From contig NZ_JOEQ01000030.1 of the NCBI RefSeq assembly GCF_000721075.1, positions 1-64,000 of the forward strand: a DNA stretch of 64,000 nucleotides. The letters are read 5' to 3'. Source of the DNA: Streptosporangium amethystogenes (lineage in GTDB: Bacteria > Actinomycetota > Actinomycetes > Streptosporangiales > Streptosporangiaceae). A program made the translations under genes and the position numbers. The number at the start of each line of letters is the position of its first letter. Position 1 is the first letter of the stretch. Positions 8,440-17,333 of this stretch are shown piece after piece. The notes under the pieces were generated by a model, which saw nothing but the letters and a program-made list of their open reading frames with translations, searched no databases and was not told the DNA's origin.

Positions 8440-9438
8440 TTACGAACCTTCGGCGCGGCGCGCGCGCAGTCCCTGGATAACGACCGCGATCACGAGTACG
8501 GCGCCCTGCACGATCTGCTGCCAGAAGATGTCCAGGCCCATGACCACGAGCAGGTTCATGAGGATCGCGAGGAGTAGCGCGCCCATCGAGGCGCCGATGA
8601 CGCCGCCTCGGCCGCCGGTGAACGCGACGCCGCCGATGATCGCGGCGGCCATCGAGTTGAGGTTGTAGTTCGAGCCGAGCGTGTTGTCGACGTAGCCGAG
8701 GTATCCGCTGAGCAGGACGCCGGCGACGACGGCCGAGGCGGCGGTGATCAGGAAGGTCGAGATGACCACGGTGCTGACCGGCACACCGATGTGACGGGCC
8801 GACTCACGGTTCGAGCCGACCGCGTACAGCCAGCGCCCCCAGGTCGTCTTGTTGAGCGCGACGAGGAACACGCCGAGCAGGACGAGCCAGATCAGTACGG
8901 GGATCGGCACGCCGAGGAGGGAGCCGGAGCCGATCTCTTTCAGCCACTGGGGGGCGGAGCCCGCCGACTGGCCTCGGGTGTAGGCGAGCCGGGCACCGTC
9001 GACCACGATCAGCAGCGCGAACGTCGCGACGAACGGCGGCACGCCGCGCCAGGTCACCAGAAGCCCGTTCGCGAGGCCGACGGCGGCGACGAGCAGCACG
9101 AGCTGCACGAGCAGCAGGCCCCAGTTCCCGCTTCCGGCCGACTGGATGACGAAGACCGCGGCGAACGTCATCACCGCGGCCACCGACATGTCGAGCCCGC
9201 GCCCGATGAGCGCCACCGTCTGGCCCAGTACGACGATGCCGAGGATCGCGGTCTGGATGAGCACGGTGCGGATGTTGCCGGGCGAGAAGAACGCCGGGGC
9301 GACGATCGCGGCGACGGCGAGCGTCAGCAGGACCGCGCTGAACGCCGCGTACTGCGAGAGCCAGTCGAGCAGGCGGCCGCCACCGGCGCGCCGGGCGGGC
9401 GTCGAGCCCTTCGGTTCGGTGATCACCTTGTCGTTCAT
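8440..9438 (-). CDS. sugar-type ABC transporter permease (RbsC family)
   Basis: The 332-residue integral membrane protein has about ten hydrophobic segments and the RbsC/XylH signature (GRGLDMSVAAVMTFAAVF and the C-terminal AAIIGGVAFTGGRGGVIGAS). The ATG at 9438 overlaps the stop of the preceding permease gene as ATGA, which indicates translational coupling. A longer frame upstream is antisense noise over the first permease. It pairs with the permease at 9435-10418 to form a heterodimeric channel. Confidence 0.9.
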   Translation of the reverse strand: MNDKVITEPKGSTPARRAGGGRLLDWLSQYAAFSAVLLTLAVAAIVAPAFFSPGNIRTVLIQTAILGIVVLGQTVALIGRGLDMSVAAVMTFAAVFVIQSAGSGNWGLLLVQLVLLVAAVGLANGLLVTWRGVPPFVATFALLIVVDGARLAYTRGQSAGSAPQWLKEIGSGSLLGVPIPVLIWLVLLGVFLVALNKTTWGRWLYAVGSNRESARHIGVPVSTVVISTFLITAASAVVAGVLLSGYLGYVDNTLGSNYNLNSMAAAIIGGVAFTGGRGGVIGASMGALLLAILMNLLVVMGLDIFWQQIVQGAVLVIAVVIQGLRARRAEGS

Positions 9439-10418
9439 TTGTTCTTGTCCGCTCGGTAGATCGCGACCGCGAGCACGACGATGACGCCCAGGGTCAGGTC
9501 CTGGAAGTAGGCACTGATCTGAAACAGGTCGAACAGGTTGGAGATGACCGAGATCAGCAGGACCGCGCCAAGCGCGCCGACCAGCGAGCCCCGGCCGCCG
9601 TAGAGGCTGACGCCGCCGATCGCCGCGGCGACGATCGACTGGAACTCCAGGCCGAGTGCCATGTTCGGGTTGCCGACCCCGGAACGGGCGAGCAGGAAGA
9701 TGCCCGCCGCCGCCGCGCACACTCCAGAGATCGTGTAGGTCAGGATGAGTACCCGGTTGACGTTGAGACCGGCGAGGCGGGAGACGCTCGGTGAGCCACC
9801 CACCGCGTAGGTCGCCCGGCCGAACCGGCTGGAGCGCAGCACCCACCAGGTGGCGAGCCAGAGCATCGCCATGACGATGACGGATGCCGGGAGCGGGCCG
9901 ATCTTCATCTCGTAGATCGCGACCACCGAACGCGGGACCATCCCGGTCGGTCCGTCGCTGATCGCCAGCGCGAGCCCGTAGAGCACCCCCATCGTGCCCA
10001 GGGTCACGATGAACGGCTGGGCCCCGAACCTGGCCACCAGCAGTCCGTTGAGCAGGCCGATCAGGGCGCCGGCCAGCAGACCCAGGACGATGACGAGGAT
10101 CGGGGGCAGCATCGTGGAGGTGAGCGCCACCGCCACACCGAGGCCGACGACGCGGGCCGCCATGCCCACCGACATGTCAGTGCCGCCGGCCAGGATCACG
10201 AACAGCTGCCCGATCGTCACGAGACCGAGCACGATGGACTGCCGGAGCACATCGGTGATGTTGGCCACGTCACGGAACGTGGGGGACATGATCGAGGCGA
10301 CGATGACGAGCGCCGCCGTGATCCCGTAGATGAGGACCACCGCGGCGTTGCGCCGCGTCCAGCGCAGGGTCCGGTTTCCGGCTGCCACCGGCGCCGGAGC
10401 CGTGATCGTTTGAGACAT
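9435..10418 (-). CDS. sugar-type ABC transporter permease (RbsC family)
   Basis: The 327-residue membrane protein carries the same family motifs as its neighbour (GGTDMSVGMAARVVGL near the middle and AAAIGGVSLYGGRGSLVGAL near the end). The ATG at 10418 has a GGGAGAA site in front; a GTG 12 bases further upstream is the alternative. It follows the ATPase gene by 16 bases and overlaps the next permease by 4 bases. Rbs/Xyl-type systems usually use one permease gene; two distinct ones are typical of the autoinducer-2 or rhamnose-like branch. Confidence 0.9.
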   Translation of the reverse strand: MSQTITAPAPVAAGNRTLRWTRRNAAVVLIYGITAALVIVASIMSPTFRDVANITDVLRQSIVLGLVTIGQLFVILAGGTDMSVGMAARVVGLGVAVALTSTMLPPILVIVLGLLAGALIGLLNGLLVARFGAQPFIVTLGTMGVLYGLALAISDGPTGMVPRSVVAIYEMKIGPLPASVIVMAMLWLATWWVLRSSRFGRATYAVGGSPSVSRLAGLNVNRVLILTYTISGVCAAAAGIFLLARSGVGNPNMALGLEFQSIVAAAIGGVSLYGGRGSLVGALGAVLLISVISNLFDLFQISAYFQDLTLGVIVVLAVAIYRADKNK

Positions 10419-10434
10419 GTCTTCTCCCACCTCG

Positions 10435-11955
10435 CTACCCGCGAGGGGTCTTGCCCGCAGGCTCGGCCCGCGGGGCTATCGTTGCGGCGCGGATGACCGA
10501 CTCCTCGGTGGCGTCCGCTCGGTCGAACTCGTCAACCAGCCGCCCCTCGTGGAAGACGAGGATGCGATCACACATGCCGAGCAGTTCGGTCACGTCGGAT
10601 GAGGAGATCAGGATGCCGGCGCCGGCCTCGGTGAGGCTTTCGACGAGCGTGTAGAGCTCGGACTTGGCGCCGACGTCGACGCCGCGGGTGGGTTCGTCCA
10701 GCACGATCACCCGGGGGTTCCCGCTGAGCCAGCGGGCGAGCACGACCTTCTGCTGGTTGCCGCCGCTGAGCTTGGCGATGTCGAGCGCCGGCGCCTTCGG
10801 CCGTACGTCGAGCTCCGCCATCGAGCGTTCGATGAGTTCCCGTTCCTTCTTCCGGCTGATGAGCATGAGGCTCTTCAGCCGGTCGAGTGCCGCGAGCGTG
10901 AGGTTGAACGCGATGGAGTGGCCGGCGAAGATGCCGTGCGCCTTGCGGTTCTCCGGCACCATGACCAGCCCCGCGCGGGCGCAGCTGCGCGGCGTACGCG
11001 GGGCGGGCGATCCGGCGAGCTCGACGGAACCCGCGGATCGCGGCTCAAGGCCGACGAGCGCCCGCGCCAGGGTCGTCTTCCCACTGCCGCCGAGGCCGGC
11101 GACGCCGACGATCTCGCCACTGTGCACGGTGAGCGACACGTCGAAGATCTTCTCCGGCACGCTCAGCCCGTCGACCCGCAGGAGGTCCGCACCGGCCGTG
11201 GCGGTGCGGTCGGGGAAGAAGTCGACGAGGTCGCGGCCGATCATGTTGCGGATCAGCGAGTCGTGGGTCATCTCGCCGGTCGGGGCGGTCAGCACGTGCT
11301 CGCCGTCCTTGAAGATGGTGACCCGGTCGGCGAGACCGAGCACCTCGTCAAGGCGGTGCGAGATGTAGATGACGCCGCGCCCCTCGGCGCGGAGCCGGTT
11401 CACCACGTCGTGCAACCTGCCGAGTTCGTCATTGGCGAGCACGGTCGACGGCTCGTCCATGATGATGACCTTCGCGTCCAGTGCGAGGGCTTTCCCGATT
11501 TCGACCAGCTGCTGCTCGGCGACGGTGAGTTCGCTCACCAGCCGGCTCGGTTCGAGGTGGGAACCGAGCCGTTCGAGCAGCGCGGCGGCGGACGCCTCGG
11601 CGCGCCGTGCCGAGTAGCCGCTGAGACGTCCGCCCGGCAGCCGGCCGAGGAACATGTTCTCGGCGACCGAGAGCTCGGGCAGCAGGTTGAACTCCTGGTA
11701 CACGACGGCGATGCCGAGCTCGCGGGCCTGCTTCGGGGACAGCGTGTCGAACGAGTCACCGAGCACCTCGATGGTGCCCGCGTCCGGCGTGTAGGCGCCA
11801 CTGATGATCTTGATGAACGTCGACTTGCCGGCGCCGTTCTCGCCGGCCAGGGCATGTACCTCTCCGGCGGCGAGCTCGAAGCGCACCCCCTTGAGCGCCG
11901 GCACGCCGGCGAACGCCTTCTTGACTCCGTTGAGGCGCAGGAGCGGCGCCGACAT
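10435..11955 (-). CDS. sugar-type ABC transporter ATP-binding protein, two tandem ATPase domains
   Basis: The 506-residue product has two fused ATPase domains, as in RbsA/MglA/XylG. Domain 1 has Walker A GENGAGKST, a signature region LTVAEQQLVEIGKAL and Walker B VIIMDEPS. Domain 2 has a relaxed Walker A GLGGSGKTT, signature LSGGNQQKVVLARWL and Walker B VIVLDEPTRGVD. Domain 1 reads DEPSTVLANDE where DEPTAAL is usual, with the catalytic Glu retained. The start at 11955 begins the canonical N-terminus MSAPLLRLNGVKKAF. It powers import of the ligand bound by the lipoprotein at 11991-13103. Confidence 0.92.
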   Translation of the reverse strand: MSAPLLRLNGVKKAFAGVPALKGVRFELAAGEVHALAGENGAGKSTFIKIISGAYTPDAGTIEVLGDSFDTLSPKQARELGIAVVYQEFNLLPELSVAENMFLGRLPGGRLSGYSARRAEASAAALLERLGSHLEPSRLVSELTVAEQQLVEIGKALALDAKVIIMDEPSTVLANDELGRLHDVVNRLRAEGRGVIYISHRLDEVLGLADRVTIFKDGEHVLTAPTGEMTHDSLIRNMIGRDLVDFFPDRTATAGADLLRVDGLSVPEKIFDVSLTVHSGEIVGVAGLGGSGKTTLARALVGLEPRSAGSVELAGSPAPRTPRSCARAGLVMVPENRKAHGIFAGHSIAFNLTLAALDRLKSLMLISRKKERELIERSMAELDVRPKAPALDIAKLSGGNQQKVVLARWLSGNPRVIVLDEPTRGVDVGAKSELYTLVESLTEAGAGILISSSDVTELLGMCDRILVFHEGRLVDEFDRADATEESVIRAATIAPRAEPAGKTPRG

Positions 11956-11990
11956 CGGCGGCACCGCTCCCCCGCCCTGCACTTCCGGAC

Positions 11991-13103
11991 TCACTTGCGA
12001 CCGAATCCAGCCTTGACGTAAACATCGATCGGTGCGACGGCCGGGACGCTGAAGTCGTCGTTCAGCTCGGGGATGTAGTTCTCCGCCGCGTTCTTCTCGG
12101 TGATGACCTCTTCGGGGATGTGCACGAACTTCGTGACCTTCTCGCCGCGGAGCACCTTGAGGGCGGTGTCGACGCAGTACTTGCCCTCGAGCGCGGCCGG
12201 CTGCGGCCACGCGGTGAACTTGACCTTGTGCTCTATCGCCAGGCGGAGCCAGCCGTTGAGCGGCGAGACGGTGCCGAAGACCGGCTGCGTACGGCCGGCC
12301 TCGTCGAAGGCGAGAAGCGCGCCGATCGCGCCCTCGGAGCCACCGGCGTAGACACCGTCGATCTCGGGGTTCGCGGCGAGCATCGCGGTGGCCTTGTCCT
12401 TTGAGGTCGGGATCGACCAGTTGCCGTACTCGCTCGCGACGATCTTGATGTCGGGGTAGGTGGCGAAGACGTCCTCGGCGGCCTTCTTCCAGACCTCCGC
12501 GGCGTCGACACCGGGGATGCCGCTGATCATGATGATCTTGCCCTTGCCGCCGAGCTCCTTGGCGAGCGCCTTGGCGGACTCGTAACCGGCGCGGTAGAGG
12601 TCGACGTCGGCGTAGGCGGTGTAGGGCTTGCCCTCGACTCCGTCGGCGCAGACGACGACGGGGATGCCCGCCTTGACCGCGCGTGACACCGAGGCCGACA
12701 GGGCGGCGGCGCTGAGCGGCTCAAGCATGATCAGGTCCGGCTTGAGCTTGATGGTGTTCTCCATCGCGCTGATCTGCCGGTCGACGTCACCGTTGACGGG
12801 GACGACCGTGAGCTTCTCGATGTCCTTCTCCTGGGCGGCGAGGTACTCGATGGTGGTGTCGAGCGTGAGTCCCCAGCCGTTGATCGGCCCCTGCATGATC
12901 GACGCGATCGTGTACGGGCCGTCCTTCACGTAGGCCGAGGTGTCGACGAGCGTCTCCTTGTCGGCCATCAGGTCGACCGACACACCATTGGCGCGCTCGG
13001 TGGCGGTGCCGCCGGCCTCGGCTTTCCCCGCTGTCTCCGCCGTACAACCGACGAGCAGGGCGGACAGCGCCGCGAAGGCCGCGATGGAACTACTGACTCT
13101 CAT
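11991..13103 (-). CDS. sugar-type ABC transporter substrate-binding lipoprotein
   Basis: The 370-residue product starts with a lipoprotein signal (VSSSIAAFAALSALLVGC; lipobox LLVGC). It continues as a type I periplasmic-binding fold of the RbsB class, with motifs such as IMLEPLSAAALSASVSRAVK and GIPVVVCADGV. It would be anchored outside the membrane and deliver ligand to the two permeases. It is the first gene of the minus-strand unit, and its promoter region faces that of the GntR gene. The family binds sugars, but members also carry AI-2, nucleosides and other small ligands, and nothing here fixes the ligand. Confidence 0.9.
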   Translation of the reverse strand: MRVSSSIAAFAALSALLVGCTAETAGKAEAGGTATERANGVSVDLMADKETLVDTSAYVKDGPYTIASIMQGPINGWGLTLDTTIEYLAAQEKDIEKLTVVPVNGDVDRQISAMENTIKLKPDLIMLEPLSAAALSASVSRAVKAGIPVVVCADGVEGKPYTAYADVDLYRAGYESAKALAKELGGKGKIIMISGIPGVDAAEVWKKAAEDVFATYPDIKIVASEYGNWSIPTSKDKATAMLAANPEIDGVYAGGSEGAIGALLAFDEAGRTQPVFGTVSPLNGWLRLAIEHKVKFTAWPQPAALEGKYCVDTALKVLRGEKVTKFVHIPEEVITEKNAAENYIPELNDDFSVPAVAPIDVYVKAGFGRK

Positions 13104-13185
13104 GGGGGTTCTCCGGACAGTGGCGTGGAATGGGAGACGGCCTAGCCGCGGCACAGAGCGATCACGACGCCTACTGCACCAACGT

Positions 13186-13229
13186 CTTGCATGGCACGAG
13201 ATTGTGTTTGAGATTGAAGTGCATGTCAA
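13186..13229 (-). promoter_or_regulatory. promoter and GntR operator candidate for the importer operon
   Basis: On the minus strand a TTGACA (13229-13224), a 17-base spacer and CACAAT (13206-13201) form a good -35/-10 pair. The predicted start point is near 13194. The sequence CTTGCATG (13186-13193 on the plus strand) lies exactly over that start point. The same octamer occurs twice at the divergent GntR promoter. The rest of the 341-base divergent gap shows no gene. Confidence 0.6.
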
Positions 13230-13407
13230 TGACTTGAGTGCTTTGGCCATGTTTCAGACACGTTGCACGGCATGATTTTTACCTTCCGATGAGCCGATGA
13301 AGGCGTTAAAGCTGGTCAAATGTCCACAAACACCGGGCGTCCGCCCGACATCCGCGTGACGGCTTGACGTCGGGGTGCGGGCGCCCCGGTGAGCCGCAGA
13401 GCCATTC

Positions 13408-13451
13408 TTGACACATCTTGCATGCATCATTAGCCTCATCAACCATGCAAG
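13408..13451 (+). promoter_or_regulatory. GntR gene promoter with two operator candidates
   Basis: TTGACA (13408-13413), a 17-base spacer and TAGCCT (13431-13436) form a promoter. CTTGCATG occurs inside the spacer (13417-13424) and, inverted, over the ATG (13444-13451). Transcription would begin within a few bases of the ATG at 13445, so the regulator mRNA is probably leaderless. Binding at either site should block transcription, which predicts autorepression. Confidence 0.6.
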
Positions 13452-14152
13452 AGACGGCGAGCGTGCAGCGTGGTGCACAGGCACGTGTGGCGCATCAACT
13501 GCGTGCCCGGATCACTCAGGGCAACCTGATGCCCGGCGCGGTCCTTTCCGAGTCGGCGCTCGCCCAGGAGTTCGGGGTGAGCCGCACCCCGATCCGCGAG
13601 GCGCTCAAGCAGCTGCAGACCGAGGGCATGGTCGTGATCAAGCCTCGCGTCGGCACCTTCGTCTCCGCGCCGTCGCGTCTGGAGATCAACGAGCTGTTCG
13701 AGGTGAAGGAGATCCTGGAGGGCGCGGCCGCGCGCCTGTTCGCCGCGCGCGGCAACATCCCCGAACTGGAACTGCTACGGGAGAACGTGCGCCGTTCCGA
13801 CGAGGCCGTCGCCGCGGGAGACCTCGACCGCTTCGTGGCACTCGTGCACGAATACCACGACCTCATCATCACCGGTGCGGGCAACTCGAAGCTCACCCAG
13901 CACTACCGCACGCTGATGAACCAGCTGCTCTACTCGCGCTTCGTGCACATGTCGCTGCGCAGATCCGGCCGCGCCCCGCAGTCCGACCACGAACACCAGA
14001 GCATTCTGCAGGCCATCGAGGCGCGCGACGGAGTGACGGCCGAACGGCTCATGCGCGACCACGTACGCGCCAGCCAGCAGGCCCTCATGGACGTACTCAA
14101 TTTCGACGGGGCCGAGCACCGCCTCAGCGGCCCCACGAGCCCCGCCCCCTGA
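13445..14152 (+). CDS. GntR-family regulator, FCD (FadR) type
   Basis: The 235-residue protein has an N-terminal winged helix (GVSRTPIREALKQLQTEGMV) and a C-terminal all-helical FCD ligand domain with the expected metal or ligand histidines (HEYHDLI, DHEHQSI and the late RDHV). The ATG at 13445 fits the promoter better than one 27 bases upstream. It is transcribed divergently from the ABC importer operon and heads the plus-strand arm with DUF1185 and two dehydrogenases, so it very likely controls both arms. Its effector is probably the imported compound or a breakdown product. Confidence 0.88.
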   Translation: MQETASVQRGAQARVAHQLRARITQGNLMPGAVLSESALAQEFGVSRTPIREALKQLQTEGMVVIKPRVGTFVSAPSRLEINELFEVKEILEGAAARLFAARGNIPELELLRENVRRSDEAVAAGDLDRFVALVHEYHDLIITGAGNSKLTQHYRTLMNQLLYSRFVHMSLRRSGRAPQSDHEHQSILQAIEARDGVTAERLMRDHVRASQQALMDVLNFDGAEHRLSGPTSPAP

Positions 14153-14183
14153 CCACACATCCGCGTGACCAGATAGGACCACC

Positions 14184-14801
14184 ATGCCCACCGTCCCCAG
14201 CAGCGCACCCGACTTCGCCGGTTACCGTATCCGCAAGTGGTACGCCCAGGTCGAGGAGACGCTCGCGAACGAGACCGGCGTCCCCGCCGACGGGGAACCG
14301 GTGCGCAAGGTCGTGATCGCCGCGGCTGTGGCGAACCCGTACGCGGGAACGTTCAGTGCGGACCTCAGCCGGCTGATCGACCGTTCCGACGAGCTCGGGG
14401 CCGAGGTCGGCCGGCGGCTGCGCGCGACCATCGGCGACCTCCCCGTGCTGAGCTACGGCAAGGCCTGCCTCGTCGGAGCCGCCGGCGAGTACGAGCACGG
14501 CAACGCCCTGCTCACCCAGTTCGCCGCCGACCCGGTGCGGCAGGCCATCGGCGGCGGCAAGGCCTGGGTGCCGTCGACGGGCAAGGTGGGTGCCCCCGGA
14601 GCCTCCATCGACATCCCGCTCGCCCACAAGAACGCGCTCTACGTCCGCGCGCACTATGACACCGTCACCGCGAGCTTCACCGACTCCCCCCGCGCCGACG
14701 AGATCCTGGTGATCTGGGCCTTCGCGACCCGCGGCCGACTGCACGCCCGTCTCGGCGGTCTCGCCGCCGACGACGTGGTCGGCGATGACGGACTCTCCTG
14801 A
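14184..14801 (+). CDS. DUF1185 (AA_synth) family protein
   Basis: The 205-residue protein matches the DUF1185 or 'amino acid synthesis' family, with the characteristic stretches VVIAAAVANPYAGTF, LSYGKACLVGAAGEYEHGNA and GKAWVPSTGKVGAPGASIDI. Despite its name, the biochemical function of this family is not established; members occur in catabolic clusters for nitrogenous ring compounds. It lies 31 bases after the GntR gene, with an AGGACC ribosome site. Confidence 0.75.
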   Translation: MPTVPSSAPDFAGYRIRKWYAQVEETLANETGVPADGEPVRKVVIAAAVANPYAGTFSADLSRLIDRSDELGAEVGRRLRATIGDLPVLSYGKACLVGAAGEYEHGNALLTQFAADPVRQAIGGGKAWVPSTGKVGAPGASIDIPLAHKNALYVRAHYDTVTASFTDSPRADEILVIWAFATRGRLHARLGGLAADDVVGDDGLS

Positions 14802-14820
14802 TGGACGGGTCGACAGGCCG

Positions 14821-15621
14821 ATGAGACTCGCAGGACGCACGGCCGTCGTCACCGGGGCGGCGGCCGGCATCGGCCGCGCGATCGCGCGGCGCTTCGCCCA
14901 GGAGGGCGCCCACGTCGTCGTCGCCGACGTCCGCGGTGACGCCGGGTCATCGCGCGACGGTGGGCCGCCGACCACGAAGCTGATCGAGACCGAGGGCGGC
15001 CTGGCGACCTTCGTCCAGGGCGACCTCACCGATCCGGCACAGGTAACGGAGCTGTTCGACCGTACCCTCGAAGTCTCGGGGCGCATCGACATCGTGGTCA
15101 GCAACGCGGGGGTCTTCCGCGGCTCCCCGATCCTCGACACGACCGTCGAGGCCTGGGACGCCGACATGGACCTCAACCTGCGCAGCCAGTACCTCGTCAA
15201 CAGGCGCGCGGTCGCGGAGATGATCGGCCAGCGGGAGATGGACGGGATACGCGGCCGTATCGTGAACATGGCGTCCCAGCTCGGTGTCACGGCCCCGCCC
15301 GGACACCTCACCTACTCCGTGGCCAAGGCCGGAGTCGCCCAGATGACGCGCCAGCTCGCGGTCGACTACGCCCGGCACGGCATCATCGTCAACGCGATCG
15401 CCCCCGGCCGCGTCATCACCGGCTACCACGCCGGGGAGGCCGACTACGTCGCCGACGGCACCGTCGACGCGGCGACCGAGTACTCGCTCCAGCGCACCCC
15501 GTTCCCCCGGCTCGGCAGACCCGAGGACATCGCCGGCGCGGCTCTGTTCCTCGCCTCCGACGACTGCACGTTCGTGTCGGGCCACCTGCTGATGGTGGAC
15601 GGCGGCTGGACGGCCTACTGA
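14821..15621 (+). CDS. short-chain dehydrogenase/reductase
   Basis: The 266-residue protein is a classical SDR. It has the cofactor motif TGAAAGIG near the N-terminus, the NAG motif in VSNAGVF, catalytic Ser in NMASQLG and the YxxxK pair in YSVAK. It should oxidise or reduce a hydroxyl or keto group using NAD(P)(H). An ATG at 14785 in the same frame overlaps the DUF1185 gene and adds 12 residues without family similarity, so I prefer 14821. The start choice is moderately sure. The conserved C-terminus GHLLMVDGGWTAY is present. Confidence 0.88.
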   Translation: MRLAGRTAVVTGAAAGIGRAIARRFAQEGAHVVVADVRGDAGSSRDGGPPTTKLIETEGGLATFVQGDLTDPAQVTELFDRTLEVSGRIDIVVSNAGVFRGSPILDTTVEAWDADMDLNLRSQYLVNRRAVAEMIGQREMDGIRGRIVNMASQLGVTAPPGHLTYSVAKAGVAQMTRQLAVDYARHGIIVNAIAPGRVITGYHAGEADYVADGTVDAATEYSLQRTPFPRLGRPEDIAGAALFLASDDCTFVSGHLLMVDGGWTAY

Positions 15622-15681
15622 CCCGGCCTCCGCCTCCCGGCACACACCACCGCGCCAACTCCGCCGTCCCGAAGGAAAGAA

Positions 15682-16455
15682 ATGTTCAGTCTCGCGAACC
15701 AGGTCGCCGTCATCACCGGGGCGGCGTCCGGCATCGGGGCCGCGACGGCGAAGCGCTTCGCCTCGGCGGGTGCCGACCTCATCCTCGCCGCCTACTCTCC
15801 CGACGGCCACGACGTCGACGCGGTGCGCACCGCCGTCACCCGAGCCGGCCGGCGTGTGCACGTCGTCGAGACGGATGTCAGTGACACGGCGGACGTGGAG
15901 GCACTCGTCGGGACCGCGCTCAGCGAGTTCGGCCGCGTCGACATCGCCCTCGCGAACGCGGCCATCGCACGCCGCAGGGCGTCGGCCGCACTCGGCGACG
16001 AGGACTGGAACCGGACGCTCGACATCGACCTCACCGGCGTGTGGCGAGTCTTTCGCGCCGCGCTCGGGCCCATGACCGAGGCGGGCTACGGGCGTCTCCT
16101 CGCGACCACCTCGACCGCGGGCGCGTTCGAGGCGTGGGAGGAACACGCGCACTACTCGGCGGCGAAGGCCGGAATCGTGGGAATGGTACGTTCCCTCGCC
16201 GCCGAAGTCGGCCCGCACGGAATCACCGTCAACGCGATCGCCCCGGGCATCATCGCGACTCCGCAGACGCTCGACAGCGTGAACTCCCTCGGGGCCGACG
16301 GCATCGCCCACACCGGGGTGAGCCAGCCCGTGCGCCGGGTCGGGCAACCGGACGACATCGCCGCCGCCTACCACTACCTGGCGAGTCCCGACGCCTCGTT
16401 CGTCACGGGTCACGTTCTCCTCGTCGACGGCGGGCGAATGCTCATGCGCGGTTGA
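15682..16455 (+). CDS. short-chain dehydrogenase/reductase
   Basis: A second classical SDR of 257 residues with TGAASGIG, NAAIAR, a catalytic serine region ATTSTAG, YSAAK and the C-terminal GHVLLVDGG. A GAAGGAAAG ribosome site precedes the ATG. It resembles its neighbour in layout but is clearly a separate lineage. It ends the plus-strand arm of the catabolic regulon. Two dehydrogenases in one regulon suggest that the pathway has two alcohol/ketone steps or a stereoinversion. Confidence 0.88.
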   Translation: MFSLANQVAVITGAASGIGAATAKRFASAGADLILAAYSPDGHDVDAVRTAVTRAGRRVHVVETDVSDTADVEALVGTALSEFGRVDIALANAAIARRRASAALGDEDWNRTLDIDLTGVWRVFRAALGPMTEAGYGRLLATTSTAGAFEAWEEHAHYSAAKAGIVGMVRSLAAEVGPHGITVNAIAPGIIATPQTLDSVNSLGADGIAHTGVSQPVRRVGQPDDIAAAYHYLASPDASFVTGHVLLVDGGRMLMRG

Positions 16456-16575
16456 CCCGTCTGACCGGTCGCCCGGCGTCATCGTGACTCCGTGGCGTGT
16501 CGAAGCCCGCCCTCGGGGGAGCCGATCACCGCGGGTTGGAGCAGAATCCAGCGCGCGCGCCCCTGAGTTGTTGGG

Positions 16576-16607
16576 CAGACTTGTCATGGCTTACAGCGAC
16601 AAGTCTG
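16576..16607. repeat. 10-bp inverted repeat upstream of NlpC/P60 gene
   Basis: Perfect 10-bp arms (16576-16585 and 16598-16607) flank a 12-base spacer, ending ten bases before the GTG start at 16618. It could be the terminator of the dehydrogenase operon, or a regulatory hairpin in the NlpC/P60 leader. I cannot decide between them. Confidence 0.5.
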
Positions 16608-16617
16608 GCGAGGTGAC

Positions 16618-17229
16618 GTGACAGAGGCCGGCCCTCACCGACTTCGCGATCTTCTCGGACACCGGCGGCAGGCCGTGGCGGCCGTGCTGCTGGGAATGCT
16701 CCTGCTGCTGAGCGCCTCGGTGCCGACCCTGCCGATCGCCCTCAACCGGATCACCGCCATCGCGTACGCGATCGAGGCCGGACGGCACCAGCCCGGCTGG
16801 CGGGGCGGCGGGATCCCGTACTCCTGGGGCGGCGGTCACGACGAGAGGCCGGGCCCCTCCCTCGGCACCTGCCAGGGCTACACGGGGGCGATCCTGCCCT
16901 GCCCGGCCACCAGGACACTCGGCCTGGACTGCTCCGGTCTCGCCCGCTGGGTCTACCACCTCGCCTATGGGCGCGACGTGCTGGGGCCCGGCAACACCGA
17001 CGACCACGTGAAGCGGCTCAAGAGGATCCCCGCCGCCGTGGCCAGGCCGGGAGACCTCGTCTTCTACGGCAAGATCGGCAAGCGTAAGGTCAGCACCCAT
17101 CATGTCGGCGTCTACGTCGGCCAGGGCAAGATGATCAATGCGAGGAGGACCGGGACCGAGGTGCGGATCGATCGCGTCGCGGCCCTCGACGACCTCGCCG
17201 GCTACTTCCGCTACGCGGGGGCCCTCTGA
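16618..17229 (+). CDS. NlpC/P60 family peptidoglycan hydrolase
   Basis: The 203-residue protein has a basic N-terminus and a hydrophobic segment at about residues 19-38, which may act as an export signal or membrane anchor. The C-terminal half is an NlpC/P60 domain with catalytic Cys in LGLDCSGLARW and catalytic His in STHHVGVYVG. Such enzymes cut D-Glu to meso-diaminopimelate bonds in stem peptides outside the membrane. There is no separate binding domain such as SH3 or LysM. A GAGGTGAC site precedes the GTG start. Confidence 0.85.
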   Translation: MTEAGPHRLRDLLGHRRQAVAAVLLGMLLLLSASVPTLPIALNRITAIAYAIEAGRHQPGWRGGGIPYSWGGGHDERPGPSLGTCQGYTGAILPCPATRTLGLDCSGLARWVYHLAYGRDVLGPGNTDDHVKRLKRIPAAVARPGDLVFYGKIGKRKVSTHHVGVYVGQGKMINARRTGTEVRIDRVAALDDLAGYFRYAGAL

Positions 17230-17333
17230 GCCGCCTCGAAAGCGGGATGAGGCGAAAATGAGGTGCGGTGAAAACCGCGCGGCACGAGCACCCCGGACCC
17301 CACACCGGGAAAGACATCAACCGTAGGAGAGAC

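Noticed and set aside
14947..16587. 546-codon minus-strand frame over the two dehydrogenases
   Set aside because: Antisense of two clear SDR genes, with no domain of its own.
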